A DNA stretch of 64,000 nucleotides from Acidaminobacter sp. (GCF_030247605.1 NZ_JAOTSB010000012.1:1-64000), one strand, 5' to 3'. Numbered from the stretch's first letter, positions 52,959 to 61,503 are shown. Numbers and translations are program-made. The notes: generated from the letters alone by a model not told the origin.

Positions 52959-53666
52959 ATGATCAGAAAAATAAGTCATCAGCAAATGGGACGCAGCAAT
53001 CGCGGCTGGCTTCGCAGCCTCTTTCACTTTTCCTTCGCTGAATACTATAATCCGGACAACATGAATTTTGGGGTTCTCAGGGTCCTGAACGATGACCTGG
53101 TGGCTTCCAAGTCAGGCTTTGACACCCACCCGCACCGGGACATGGAGATCCTCTCCTATGTCGTCAAAGGCGAACTGACACACGGTGACAGCATGGGCAA
53201 TAAGAGCACGATCACCCGGGGTCAGGTTCAGTACATGAGTGCCGGAACCGGCGTTGCCCACAGCGAGCACAATTTGGGTGAAGAAGAGCTGCGGTTCCTT
53301 CAGATCTGGATCCTGCCGGATCAAAAGCGCCACACGCCTGCTTATGGTGATGTAAAACTGGACTGGGATCTGCGCAGCGGCAAATGGCTTCATTTTGCAT
53401 CCCCGGTGGGCGGCGGCGCATCCGTTGAGCTTCATCAGGACGCGAATTTTTATGCTGTAGAGCTGACAGGCGGACAGCACATTGATTTTGAGGTCAAGAC
53501 AGGTCGGCAAGTCTATTTGGTGTTGATTGAAGGCAGTGCCCTGGTCAACGGACTCAGGCTGGAGACCAGGGATGCGCTGGAATCTGTTGAGGAATCCCTG
53601 TCCATTCACGTGGATCAACCGGATCAAACTGCCCACCTTCTCGTCATAGAGATGGCGAAAGGGTAA
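52959..53666 (+). CDS. Pirin-family cupin protein
   Basis: Bicupin of 235 residues, similar to YhhW-type quercetinases. The N-terminal cupin has the metal ligands His57 and His59 (THPHRDMEIL) and His101 and Glu103 (GVAHSEHN), all in the expected positions. Substrate and physiological role in bacteria are uncertain; quercetin 2,3-dioxygenase activity and stress response have been described for relatives. ATG 52959 has AGGAGG upstream, and the gene stands alone after an operator-bearing promoter. Confidence 0.92.
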   Translation: MIRKISHQQMGRSNRGWLRSLFHFSFAEYYNPDNMNFGVLRVLNDDLVASKSGFDTHPHRDMEILSYVVKGELTHGDSMGNKSTITRGQVQYMSAGTGVAHSEHNLGEEELRFLQIWILPDQKRHTPAYGDVKLDWDLRSGKWLHFASPVGGGASVELHQDANFYAVELTGGQHIDFEVKTGRQVYLVLIEGSALVNGLRLETRDALESVEESLSIHVDQPDQTAHLLVIEMAKG

Positions 53667-53673
53667 ATTTTAA

Positions 53674-53739
53674 GTTGGGGACGCGGACGGGTTTTGACTT
53701 GGTGACGCGGATAGGTTCTGACTTGGGGACGGGGGACGG
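53674..53739 (+). repeat. 24-bp tandem repeat, nearly three copies
   Basis: Units begin at 53674, 53698 and 53722 (CTTGGTGACGCGGATAGGTT-type, the last cut to 18 bases), with TTGGGGACG as the core. A minus-strand cousin, GTCCCCAAAACCTGTCC, occurs at 56087-56103. Confidence 0.8.
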
Positions 53740-53850
53740 TAATATTTCTGTAACAAAACGCAGCTAAATTGAAATCCAAGAACTTTATTTGACCCCTTTT
53801 TCCAGTTCGGCTATGATTGTAATAGCACTGAAGAGAAAGGGGTTTTTTGC

Positions 53851-56076
53851 ATGCCGGAAATCATTTCGGGCCTTCTGCCCGGCTTATATTGGTTATGGGT
53901 TATCCTTTATTTCGAGATTACGCTTCGCCTAGCTACCGTTAAGAGCTTCAAAAATTTCGGTTTTGGCAGCCTCTTCATCTGGTCGGCCCTTTACGCCTGT
54001 ATGCTGATGCTCATAACGCCGGTCTCCTCCGGCAGCGTTTCAGCGGCGCTAACCACAGCCCTGTCTCTGATCCTGTTCTTTCTCTTCGCTTCCCAGCTGG
54101 TCTACTATAAAATCTTCAAAATGTTTTACACCCTGTATTCCATGGGCAACGCGGGACAGGTTCTGGATTTTGTCAAAGATATTGCGGCTTATGTCGCCTC
54201 CTGCCTCCAGTGGATTCTGGTCCTGCTTCTGCCTCCTGCGGCTTACTTTTTATTCCTGGCAGATCGCCTCTTCAGCCAAGGACGACTGAGCCAGCCGGGC
54301 TCGGCAGTAACAGTGACAATGATCACCTTGACCTTTGCCGTCCTTTTATTATCAATTGCCAGATACCGACTCCATGCAGGACGCGGTGCTCTGGGCTCCT
54401 CTTACGAAGCCTACCACAAAAGCATGGACCCCACGGTGACACTCCGCCATTTCGGCCTGCTCACCACCATGCGCCTCGATTTCCAGCGCACTATACTCGG
54501 CATGAAGTCCATGATTTATGATGATCAGCAGATGATCTCCGCCCTCACTGCTGAAGATGCTGGCCCTTGGCCCCCCTCCAAATACAATGCTTTGCCGATG
54601 GTCTTCTCACCCACCGCCTCAAAGCTGAAAGAGCTCGCCGCAGACCCACAGCTGAAGGATCTTCACAACTGGCTCAGCGCCCAGCCGCCAACCCCCAAAA
54701 ACGACTACACAGGCCTTTTCAAAGGCTGCAACCTGATTGTCCTCACCGCCGAAAGCATGTCGCCCTACTCCATAAACGAGACATTAACACCGACACTCTA
54801 CAAAATGACACACAGTGGCTTCCATTTCACTGATTTTTACAATCCTATATGGGGCGTCAGCACCTCAGACGGCGAATATGTCGCTTGTACCAGCCTCCTC
54901 CCAAAATGCGGTGTGTGGAGCTTCATAGAGTCCGCAGGCAAAAGCATGGCAATGACCCTTGGCAACCAGCTTCGTCCCCTTGGATACACGACGACCGCCT
55001 ATCACAACCACCGCTACAGCTACTACAAGCGCCACCTCTCCCACCCCAACATGGGATATACCTACTTTGGCCTTGGAAACGGCCTGAACGTCACCCCCAC
55101 CTGGCCTGAGTCCGACCTGGAAATGATGCAGCTCACAGTTCCCCAGTACATAGACAAAGAGCCCTTCCACACCTACTACATGACCGTCAGCGGCCATATG
55201 CGCTACAGCTTCAGCGGCAACGCCATGGCTTCCAAGAACCGCGCCGCGGTGGAACACCTGAACCTCAGCGAGGAAGCCAAAGCCTATCTCGCCACCCAGG
55301 TTGAACTCGACCGCGCCATGGCCTCACTTCTCGAACAGCTTGAAGCCGCGGGCGTTTCCGACAGAACACTGATCGCCATGAGCGCCGACCATTACCCTTA
55401 CGGCCTTTCCGACGCTGCCCTCGACGAGCTCGCCGGCCACAAAGTCGACCGCAGCTTTGAACTCTACCGGAGCCCGTTTATTTTGTACTGTCCTGATAAC
55501 AGGCGGTGTCAGTCACCAGGTTCGAATGAGTGTCAGACACCAGGTTCGAATGAGTGTCTGACACCAGGTTCGAATGAGTGTCAGACACCAGGTTTGAATG
55601 AGTGTCTGACACCAAGTTTGAATGAGTGTCTGACACCAGGTTTGAATGAGTGTCTGACACCAGGTTTGAACGAGTGTCCGACACCAACTTCGAATGAGTG
55701 CCTGTCACCAACTCTGAACCGGTGCCAGACCCCGGTTGTCATAAACACCCCATGCTCCAGCCTGGACATCCTCCCCACCCTTTGCAATCTCATGGGCCTG
55801 GAGTACGACTCCCGCCTCTTCATGGGCCGCGACATCTTCTCAGACAGCGAGCCCCTCGTGATGTTTCTCAACAAAAGCTTCATCACCCGTTATGGCCGCT
55901 ACGACGCCCTTAAAAAGAGTTTTTTGCCGATGGTCACCGAACCCACCCCTATCCCGACCACAGACTACATACACGAAGTCACCAAAACTATGGAAGAAAA
56001 ATTCCTGGCGTCTGCCCGCATTCTGGATCTGGATTATTACGGTTACCTAGACCTCACTTCAAAAGAGACAAGATAA
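53851..56076 (+). CDS. LTA-synthase/sulfatase-like membrane enzyme with repeat insert
   Basis: 741 residues. Five hydrophobic helices (about 8-28, 42-58, 66-86, 118-138, 152-170) anchor an extracellular sulfatase-fold domain like LtaS. Likely active-site residues: Glu301 in LTAESMSPYS, nucleophile Thr338 in GVSTSDGEY, and Asp513-His514 in MSADHYPYG. Residues 553-628 are about 9.5 copies of an 8-residue unit (for example CLTPGLNE) encoded by a 24-bp DNA repeat. It lies between PFILYCPD and VINTPCSSLDILPT, a surface loop, so the catalytic fold should tolerate it. A second dispersed repeat encodes SFLPMVTEP near the C-terminus. A role in polyglycerol-phosphate or phosphoglycerol transfer is inferred. 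Confidence 0.85.
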   Translation: MPEIISGLLPGLYWLWVILYFEITLRLATVKSFKNFGFGSLFIWSALYACMLMLITPVSSGSVSAALTTALSLILFFLFASQLVYYKIFKMFYTLYSMGNAGQVLDFVKDIAAYVASCLQWILVLLLPPAAYFLFLADRLFSQGRLSQPGSAVTVTMITLTFAVLLLSIARYRLHAGRGALGSSYEAYHKSMDPTVTLRHFGLLTTMRLDFQRTILGMKSMIYDDQQMISALTAEDAGPWPPSKYNALPMVFSPTASKLKELAADPQLKDLHNWLSAQPPTPKNDYTGLFKGCNLIVLTAESMSPYSINETLTPTLYKMTHSGFHFTDFYNPIWGVSTSDGEYVACTSLLPKCGVWSFIESAGKSMAMTLGNQLRPLGYTTTAYHNHRYSYYKRHLSHPNMGYTYFGLGNGLNVTPTWPESDLEMMQLTVPQYIDKEPFHTYYMTVSGHMRYSFSGNAMASKNRAAVEHLNLSEEAKAYLATQVELDRAMASLLEQLEAAGVSDRTLIAMSADHYPYGLSDAALDELAGHKVDRSFELYRSPFILYCPDNRRCQSPGSNECQTPGSNECLTPGSNECQTPGLNECLTPSLNECLTPGLNECLTPGLNECPTPTSNECLSPTLNRCQTPVVINTPCSSLDILPTLCNLMGLEYDSRLFMGRDIFSDSEPLVMFLNKSFITRYGRYDALKKSFLPMVTEPTPIPTTDYIHEVTKTMEEKFLASARILDLDYYGYLDLTSKETR
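55503..55734 (+). repeat. 24-bp GTGTCAGACACC tandem array inside a coding region
   Basis: About 9.5 units of tgtcagacaccaggttcg plus aatgag, drifted (TGTCTGACACC, TGTCCGACACC, TGCCTGTCACC). Frame is kept across the whole array, and no stop codons arise on the coding strand. Not a CRISPR, since there are no unique spacers. Confidence 0.95.
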
Positions 56077-56861
56077 CTTGGCCCCCGTCCCCAAAACCTG
56101 TCCAGATCCAGTGTCACCCGGTTGCCCCAGCTTGAGACAATCAAGACTTCTCTGCCGCTTCGTTCAACCGTCTCAAAGCCTGTAATCACCACCCAGTGCC
56201 ATTGAAAGCGGTCAGTGGTAAAAACGCGCCCCGACACCGCGCTTAGATAATCCACCTGTCGAAGCCCGCGATTGTTGAAATTGAGCATCGCCACAGGAAC
56301 ACCCTTATCAATCTGCCCTTTTATAAAAGCCTTTGCCTGACTCAGACTGAGTCTTTGACTGGCCGGCCACCGGACAGTGCCGCTGAGCGGCCAGACTGGC
56401 CGCAGTTCGACATGCTGCCTGCCGGCTAATGAAACTACCCCATTAGCAAATCGAACCGGGCTGTGAATGCCCAGAGAATCCGGCAGCTTCAGAATAGAAC
56501 GTCGCCCTCCGCCGCCGCCATATCCGCTTCCCTGTTTAAACCGGGTCATCGACTTCCAGGGTGGAACCAACGGGGTCAGACCTGCATAGACCTGGTGCAG
56601 GTGTGCAAGATAGTCCGCCTGTTTCAGGTGCCTGCTCTCAAGAACCGGCCCAGCGCCTCCAAAAGCCCCATCCGCGCCAAGCACGACCCCAAAGTAAGCC
56701 AGGATGTTGGCCGCCGCAACAGTCCCGCAGCCGCCTGCCCGTCCATTTTCCGACTCAAACCAGGATTGATCGCCGCCGTAAAAATAGGTTGTGGATCCAT
56801 TGAAAGTTCGCGCTTCAACGCGAATGAATTCTGCGAGTGCCTCTCTGGAGTATTCCAGCAT
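56043..56861 (-). CDS. C39-like papain-fold protein
   Basis: 272 residues, no signal peptide seen. A peptidase-C39-like triad is suggested by Cys in GRAGGCGTVAAANILAYF (about residue 45), His in RFQWHWVVITGF and the following Asn/Asp in SSWGNRVTLDLDRFW. A glycine-rich stretch (GYGGGGGR) lies mid-protein. It resembles uncharacterised clostridial proteins of this fold; the protease role is unproven. It is convergent with, and overlaps by 34 bases, the LTA-synthase-like gene. Confidence 0.7.
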   Translation of the reverse strand: MLEYSREALAEFIRVEARTFNGSTTYFYGGDQSWFESENGRAGGCGTVAAANILAYFGVVLGADGAFGGAGPVLESRHLKQADYLAHLHQVYAGLTPLVPPWKSMTRFKQGSGYGGGGGRRSILKLPDSLGIHSPVRFANGVVSLAGRQHVELRPVWPLSGTVRWPASQRLSLSQAKAFIKGQIDKGVPVAMLNFNNRGLRQVDYLSAVSGRVFTTDRFQWHWVVITGFETVERSGREVLIVSSWGNRVTLDLDRFWGRGPSYLVSFEVRSR

Positions 56862-56885
56862 GACGGCCGCCTCCTCTTCAAAGCA

Positions 56886-56925
56886 AAGTCGGTGTCAAGC
56901 GGCGTTGGGCCGCCGACACCGACTT
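56886..56925. repeat. GTGTC/GACACC hairpin after the Ig-like gene
   Basis: Arms AAGTCGGTGTC and GACACCGACTT enclose CGGC..GCCG. It lies between the Ig-like and C39-like genes with no T-run. Confidence 0.8.
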
Positions 56926-56945
56926 CCTTGTTTTTGCCTCTCAAA

Positions 56946-58475
56946 TCAGTAAAGCACAAACGTCGTCACCGCCGGGCTGGGATCCCAGCCATCCATGGTC
57001 AGTTTGACGCTTTGCAAAGTGTCTACGTTGACCCCGACAACCGTCAGAACACCGCTTGAGCCTATAGTCCCGACCCCATACCCATTAAACAGGACCGTCG
57101 CACCCGCTCTGCCAGTCACCCTGACATTGGCATCCATGCCCGAGACCTTGGATACCGCGACACCTGGCGCTGCCAGCGCCGACTTCGACACTGTCAAGGT
57201 CAATGCAGCTTTCGCAGTTGTCCCGGACACTGTACCGGTACTGGTCTTCGTGCCCGCGCTGTAGGTATCCAGCACCGAAGGATTCCAAGTGACCGCCACT
57301 TTTTTCGTGGTCTTGTCACTCATCACAGCGACAACTGTCGTTGGCATGGTATACCCCTCACCCTGTCTGACACTTGCCTCGACTGAACGAAGAGACTGAA
57401 TCGTGACCGGTGCAGGCTTCGGAGCAGGTTTAGGTGCCGGCTTGGCCTCAGGCTTTGGCGCAGGTGCCGGATCAGGTATTGGTGTCAGCGCTGGTGCAGT
57501 TTCAGGTTTCGGAATCTGCGCAGGCTCAGACACTGTTGCCTGTCCTGGCAACTGTGCCGCCTCTGCGCCGGGTACAATAGACCCCGTTGGCGGCCCTAAA
57601 GCAGGGGCACCATCATTTGAAGCCACTTGATCGCTAATGATCAGCGTCAGAGTCACTTCCCCTTCATACCCTTCTATGGTTCCAATGCTGCCCCGCACCC
57701 CATTTTCAGAGGTGTCTATAGCACGCGGTGACCACTGGATGGGGACTTGAGTTTCGGAACCATCGGCTAAAACAGCTTTGATCACTTTGGGAAGCTCAAA
57801 GCTGGTATTCCGCAGCACCTCAAAAGAGAGATCTTCCACTTGCGCAACAGGCGGCATACCGGTTTCGTCGAAAAACAGCCGAACCACGGTATAAGTCTTC
57901 CCGGCTGACCCCTGAATGCGCCTAATCTGCGCTGTTCGCATCATGTCATACTCAGGCGCGTCGGCGTGACCGATCAGGAAATTGAGCTGATCCGGCGCGC
58001 TTTCTTCAAAGCTGAAGGCCAGCTTCAGATCGCCTGCGGTCTCCCCGGATTCCGCCGATGGATTCACAAACGCCTCCATCACGCCATCTTCAACCACATA
58101 GAGACTGCCCTCCTGCACAAAGAGATCCAGTGTCCCGCGGGCCGGCTCCGGGACCTGTTCAAAAAGCGCTGCCGCCTTTGCCTCTGCAAGCCTGCTTTCA
58201 ATGAAATCCGCAGGTGCGCGCACTTGCGTGATGGGATCCATTTCTTGTTTCGAAAAGAACGCTGCCTTAAGACCAAACACATCCAAATAAAGCTGCGTGA
58301 CGAGCAACACCCCCAGAACGCCAATCAGAGGCAGCCAGCGGCGTAAGCGCTGCTTCACGGGCGGCTTTTCAGAGACCGGCTGTACGCTTTCACTTTTGCC
58401 CTGGCCAGATTTTGCCGGATGAGATTTTTGTGGGTGTGGATTTACCTGTCTGGGTTCACTTTTTGAGTTTAACAC
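56946..58475 (-). CDS. Membrane-anchored protein with two Ig-like domains
   Basis: 509 residues from GTG 58475 (VLNSKSEPRQ), preceded by GGAGG at eight bases; an ATG 11 codons upstream is the alternative. A basic N-terminus leads to one membrane helix (about 45-65: WLPLIGVLGVLLVTQLYL). The outer part has two Big_4-type bacterial Ig-like domains, each ending VTWNPSVLDT-like (IQWSPRAIDTSENGVRGSIGT; VTWNPSVLDTYSAGTKTSTG), separated by a Pro/Ala/Lys-rich linker of about 50 residues (APAPKPEAKPAPKP). Likely a cell-envelope display protein. Function unknown. Confidence 0.78.
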   Translation of the reverse strand: MLNSKSEPRQVNPHPQKSHPAKSGQGKSESVQPVSEKPPVKQRLRRWLPLIGVLGVLLVTQLYLDVFGLKAAFFSKQEMDPITQVRAPADFIESRLAEAKAAALFEQVPEPARGTLDLFVQEGSLYVVEDGVMEAFVNPSAESGETAGDLKLAFSFEESAPDQLNFLIGHADAPEYDMMRTAQIRRIQGSAGKTYTVVRLFFDETGMPPVAQVEDLSFEVLRNTSFELPKVIKAVLADGSETQVPIQWSPRAIDTSENGVRGSIGTIEGYEGEVTLTLIISDQVASNDGAPALGPPTGSIVPGAEAAQLPGQATVSEPAQIPKPETAPALTPIPDPAPAPKPEAKPAPKPAPKPAPVTIQSLRSVEASVRQGEGYTMPTTVVAVMSDKTTKKVAVTWNPSVLDTYSAGTKTSTGTVSGTTAKAALTLTVSKSALAAPGVAVSKVSGMDANVRVTGRAGATVLFNGYGVGTIGSSGVLTVVGVNVDTLQSVKLTMDGWDPSPAVTTFVLY

Positions 58476-58545
58476 GGGCGCTTCCTCCTGCTTCAATGAT
58501 GGCTGCACAATCCCTATACTGCTTTATTCATACCCAAAGGAAATT

Positions 58546-58641
58546 GGTGTCAGACACCCCCATTCCACATTTCAGGAGGAAAATCACGGCCATAAATGAA
58601 AGAAAGGGGTGTTAGCGGCTCGTGCCCGCCAATTCCCCTTT
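58546..58641. repeat. Two GTGTC-family elements between tipA-like and Ig-like genes
   Basis: GGTGTCAGACACC at 58546-58558, and a hairpin AAAGGGG/CCCCTTT (58603-58641) with inner GGTGTTAGCGGC and GCCCGCC. The second may end transcription of the regulator gene on the minus strand (TTTCTTTC follows). Confidence 0.65.
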
Positions 58642-58651
58642 CCACACTTCA

Positions 58652-59419
58652 CTACTTCGTCATGCCTGTATAAATATGGATCGCGTCACGCAGAAATGCA
58701 GCCGCACCCTCGCCGCACTTGTCATCATAAAACGCTGTGAAGCGCTCATCCTCCACATACATGGTGGCTAACCCAGCATGCGCCTCTCCGGAATAAGTCG
58801 GCCAGTAGCTGCACAGCCAGCGCTTGTGCATATCTGCAACCTTCTGGGCCAAAGCGCCGCCGGGCTCTCCGGCCGCCATAGCTTCCGCCAGTTTCACCAG
58901 AATCGCCTCACTCAGCGCCTGGGCCTCGTTGAACTCAGCCTCGGACATACCCTGAAGTTTCTTATTGGAAGCCTCCGCCGTCTCCTTACCGTACTTGGCG
59001 CGGACCTCTTCCCCATAGCGCGCTTCATTGCTGTCGATCATTGACTTCTTGAAACCCTCAAATTTCTCTTTGTCCGACATTTCCATTCTCCCTTCCTGAT
59101 AAGCAATAGTCTTCTCAACGTTGGCGATCAGCGCGTCCATCTGCCGGCGCCGCTCCAGCAGCGCTTTGTGATGGGCCTTCAGAGCGCTCTTCGGATCGAA
59201 GTCCGGCCGCTCCAGCACGTCCTTGATGCGGTCAAGCTCAAGCCCCAGCTCCCTGTAAAACAGGATCTGCTGCAGCCGGTCCACCTGCGCCGCCCCGTAA
59301 ATCCGGTAGCCGGCGCTGTTGACTCGCAGCGGCTTCAGCAGCCCCATCTCATCGTAATACCTCAGCGTCCTCGAACTCACGCCCGCCAGCCTCGCCAGCT
59401 TTTGAATCGTCATTTCCAT
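58652..59419 (-). CDS. MerR-family regulator, TipA-like
   Basis: 255 residues from ATG 59419 (MEMTIQKLARLAG), with GGGGGA about seven bases upstream. The MerR helix-turn-helix covers 1-70 (LARLAGVSSRTLRYYDEMGLL), a dimerisation coiled coil about 75-120, and the C-terminal TipAS-like drug-binding domain (about 135-250, with YSGEAHAGLATMYVEDERFTAFYD). TipA-type proteins bind thiopeptides or other hydrophobic compounds and activate their own promoter, which here has the classic 19-base spacer. Confidence 0.92.
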   Translation of the reverse strand: MEMTIQKLARLAGVSSRTLRYYDEMGLLKPLRVNSAGYRIYGAAQVDRLQQILFYRELGLELDRIKDVLERPDFDPKSALKAHHKALLERRRQMDALIANVEKTIAYQEGRMEMSDKEKFEGFKKSMIDSNEARYGEEVRAKYGKETAEASNKKLQGMSEAEFNEAQALSEAILVKLAEAMAAGEPGGALAQKVADMHKRWLCSYWPTYSGEAHAGLATMYVEDERFTAFYDDKCGEGAAAFLRDAIHIYTGMTK

Positions 59420-59490
59420 ATGCATTCCCCCAAAAAGTCCCGTCAGCATTTTATCCCGCCGCCGGACTTGTCACCCTCACTTATGTCTTC

Positions 59491-59521
59491 ATTATAAAGG
59501 TTGACGCAGCGTCAACGTCAA
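59491..59521 (-). promoter_or_regulatory. MerR-type autoregulated promoter
   Basis: Minus strand TTGACG, 19-base spacer, TATAAT. The spacer carries the dyad GTTGACGC/GCGTCAAC (59500-59516) centred between the hexamers. The 19-base spacing is the hallmark of promoters twisted active by MerR proteins. Confidence 0.92.
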
Positions 59522-59540
59522 GCGTTCCACAAAATTTTCT

Positions 59541-59650
59541 TAAAAGAATTTTCTGCCGATGGTCACCCATCCCCACCCCCACTCCACCCTGCTTTCGATC
59601 CGGCTGTCGATGTGATATAATGTTGGGTGCTGGAACCATCGGCAAAAAAA
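59541..59650. repeat. Inverted pair of GCCGATGG repeats
   Basis: TAAAAGAATTTTCTGCCGATGG then TCACCC at 59541-59566 faces GGAACCATCGGCAAAAAAAT ending at 59650. The 72-base interior contains CCCCACCCCC and a weak TATAAT (59616-59621). The pair lies in the 271-bp divergent gap before the VOC gene. Confidence 0.65.
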
Positions 59651-59720
59651 TGTTTTTGTATGTTTTTGCTGTATTGCTGCCTCTCCAAATCAACCAAGAC
59701 ACTTCAAAGGAGCGAATGTC

Positions 59721-60089
59721 GTGAACGCAAACTTTTTATGGACCACGATTACCGTCAAAAGCATTGAAACTTCTCTGTCGTTTTATCAGGACCTGCTGGG
59801 ACTCACAATTGAACGGCGCTTCATGCCCCATCCCGCCCTCGAACTGTGCTTCCTGAAGGACGAAAACGGCTTTGAGGTCGAGCTCCTGGAGCACAAACCG
59901 GCAACTGACGCGGTCACAGCACCGGCAAACCTTTCGCTGGGCTTCAGCGTTGCTGATCTCGACGAAGCCATGGCAGCATGTAAAGACAGAGGCATCCATA
60001 TTGTCAGCGGGCCGTTTGAAGGCGGCGGCGTCAAATTTTTCTTTGTCAAAGATCCGGACGGCGTCAACGTGCAGTTCGTTCAGAGGTAG
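59721..60089 (+). CDS. VOC-family (glyoxalase/dioxygenase-like) protein
   Basis: 122 residues, two beta-alpha-beta-beta-beta units. Start GTG 59721 with GGAG eight bases upstream. Typical features: WTTITVKSIETSLSFYQDLLG, FEVELLEHK and FFVKDPDGVNVQFVQ. The last Glu/His metal ligands of glyoxalase I are only partly kept. It lies 28 bases before the DEAD-box gene. No substrate can be named. Confidence 0.85.
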   Translation: MNANFLWTTITVKSIETSLSFYQDLLGLTIERRFMPHPALELCFLKDENGFEVELLEHKPATDAVTAPANLSLGFSVADLDEAMAACKDRGIHIVSGPFEGGGVKFFFVKDPDGVNVQFVQR

Positions 60090-60117
60090 ACATCATCACA
60101 ACTTACAGGAGGTCCCC

Positions 60118-61347
60118 GTGAAAACCACTTTTTCAACTTTAGGCGTTTCGACAGTGTTGCTTGACGCCCTTACCGCTCAGGGCATTCAGGACCCTACGCC
60201 CATCCAGGCCATGGCAATTCCGGAAATTGCGGCAGGGAGAGACCTGATTGGCGAAGCCCAGACCGGCACTGGAAAAACCCTGGCATTTTTGCTGCCCATC
60301 TTCGAAAAGGTGGATCCGGCGCTTCCAAAGGTCCAGGCGCTCATCCTCACGCCAACCCGTGAACTCGCTATTCAGATCACTGCCGAGGCCAGAAAATTGG
60401 CGGCCTATGCGCCGCTTCACCTATTAGCGGCTTACGGCGGCCAGGATATTCAAGGTCAAATAAAGAAACTACAAGGCTCGGCACAGATCGTCATAGGCAC
60501 ACCTGGCAGACTGCTGGATCACCTGCGCAGGGGCACCCTGCATTTTGATGACCTGAAAGTCCTCGTCCTGGATGAGGCGGATCAGATGCTCCACATTGGT
60601 TTCCAAAACGAGGTGGAGATGATTCTCAAGCGTACGCCGGCCAGCCGCCAAACGTTGTGCTTTTCAGCGACTATGCCTGCCGGGGTCAGAAAACTGACAC
60701 ACAAATACCTGAAGGATCCGGTTCACGTGGCCGTTCCGGCACCGACTGTGACGTTGAAGGACATTGAACAATTCGTGGTCGAGACAACAGATCGTCAAAA
60801 GCGGTATGACTTGTTCGCCGTCCTGAAAAAAGAGCGTCCATTCATGGGCATCCTGTTCTGCAGGACGAAGTACAGGGCGGATGCGCTCTTCGCTGCCATG
60901 TCCCAGGAAGGCTTCAGCTGTGAACTTCTCCACGGCGACCTCACCCAGGCCAAGCGCGAAAAGGTCATGAAAGCCTTTCGCAAGATGGAATTTCAGTTTC
61001 TGATCGCCACAGACGTCGCCGCACGCGGCCTCGACATCGAGGGCATCACCCACGTTTTCAACTACGACATCCCCGCGGATGCCGAGAGCTACATCCACCG
61101 CATAGGCAGAACCGGCCGCGCCGGCGAGAAAGGCCGCGCCTTTACCTTTGTCGCGCCAAAGGACAAGCCCGAGCAGCGCGTCATTGAGGACGGCATCCAG
61201 CTGCGCCTCAAGCATTATAACTTTGACCGCCCGGAGGTTAAACACACCACACCAGAACCCAAACCCCAAGTTATGGAGTCGAAATCCGCACGCCGCCAGC
61301 AAAATATAGCGAAGAACAAAGTACGCGCTAAGGCTAGAAAAAAATAG
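60118..61347 (+). CDS. DEAD-box ATP-dependent RNA helicase
   Basis: 409 residues from GTG 60118 (AGGAGG five bases upstream; the frame runs earlier into the VOC gene). Motifs: Q-motif around FSTLGVSTVLLDALTAQGIQDPTPIQ, I AQTGTGKT, Ia PTRELAIQ, II LDEADQML, III SAT, V ARGLDIEGI, VI HRIGRTGRAG. The C-terminus is basic (RRQQNIAKNKVRAKARKK) and lacks the DbpA RNA-binding domain. Likely acts in ribosome assembly or RNA decay. Confidence 0.95.
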   Translation: MKTTFSTLGVSTVLLDALTAQGIQDPTPIQAMAIPEIAAGRDLIGEAQTGTGKTLAFLLPIFEKVDPALPKVQALILTPTRELAIQITAEARKLAAYAPLHLLAAYGGQDIQGQIKKLQGSAQIVIGTPGRLLDHLRRGTLHFDDLKVLVLDEADQMLHIGFQNEVEMILKRTPASRQTLCFSATMPAGVRKLTHKYLKDPVHVAVPAPTVTLKDIEQFVVETTDRQKRYDLFAVLKKERPFMGILFCRTKYRADALFAAMSQEGFSCELLHGDLTQAKREKVMKAFRKMEFQFLIATDVAARGLDIEGITHVFNYDIPADAESYIHRIGRTGRAGEKGRAFTFVAPKDKPEQRVIEDGIQLRLKHYNFDRPEVKHTTPEPKPQVMESKSARRQQNIAKNKVRAKARKK

Positions 61348-61391
61348 GCGGATGTTCTTTAAACATGAATTGTATTCAGAAGCCAAAGATC

Positions 61392-61436
61392 GGGAAGTTA
61401 GTGTCATAAGGCGTAAGCCTCAGACACCGTGTTCCC
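61392..61436 (+). repeat. GTGTC/GACAC hairpin after the helicase gene
   Basis: Outer arms GGGAA/TTCCC, inner GTGTC/GACAC (61401-61427) and core GGCGTAAGCC. Same family as 48881 and 11490. Confidence 0.75.
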
Positions 61437-61472
61437 TTTCTCTGGCTTTTTCTTTTTTTAAAGCAAAGAAGA

Positions 61473-61503
61473 GGACAAGCGCCCCCGCTTGTCCCCCTTT
61501 TTG
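61473..61503 (+). terminator. Terminator after the helicase gene
   Basis: GGACAAGCG pairs with CGCTTGTCC around CCCC, followed by CCCTTTTT. Confidence 0.85.

Noticed and set aside
55478..55711. Minus-strand ORF of LVSDTHSN repeats
   Set aside because: It is only the reverse reading of the palindromic array within the LtaS-like gene and has no ribosome site.
55503..55734. Possible CRISPR array
   Set aside because: Units are contiguous 24-bp tandem repeats without unique spacers, translated in frame in a larger gene, and no cas genes are present.
35..60000. Coding-region GCCGATGG matches, for example 1829, 3521, 6729, 20870, 22451, 45066, 46822, 54594, 57761, 58061
   Set aside because: These lack the shared T-run and CCCACC flanks and can arise from ordinary codons such as Ala-Asp-Gly or Met-Val; only the 55909-55950 coding copy shows extended similarity.
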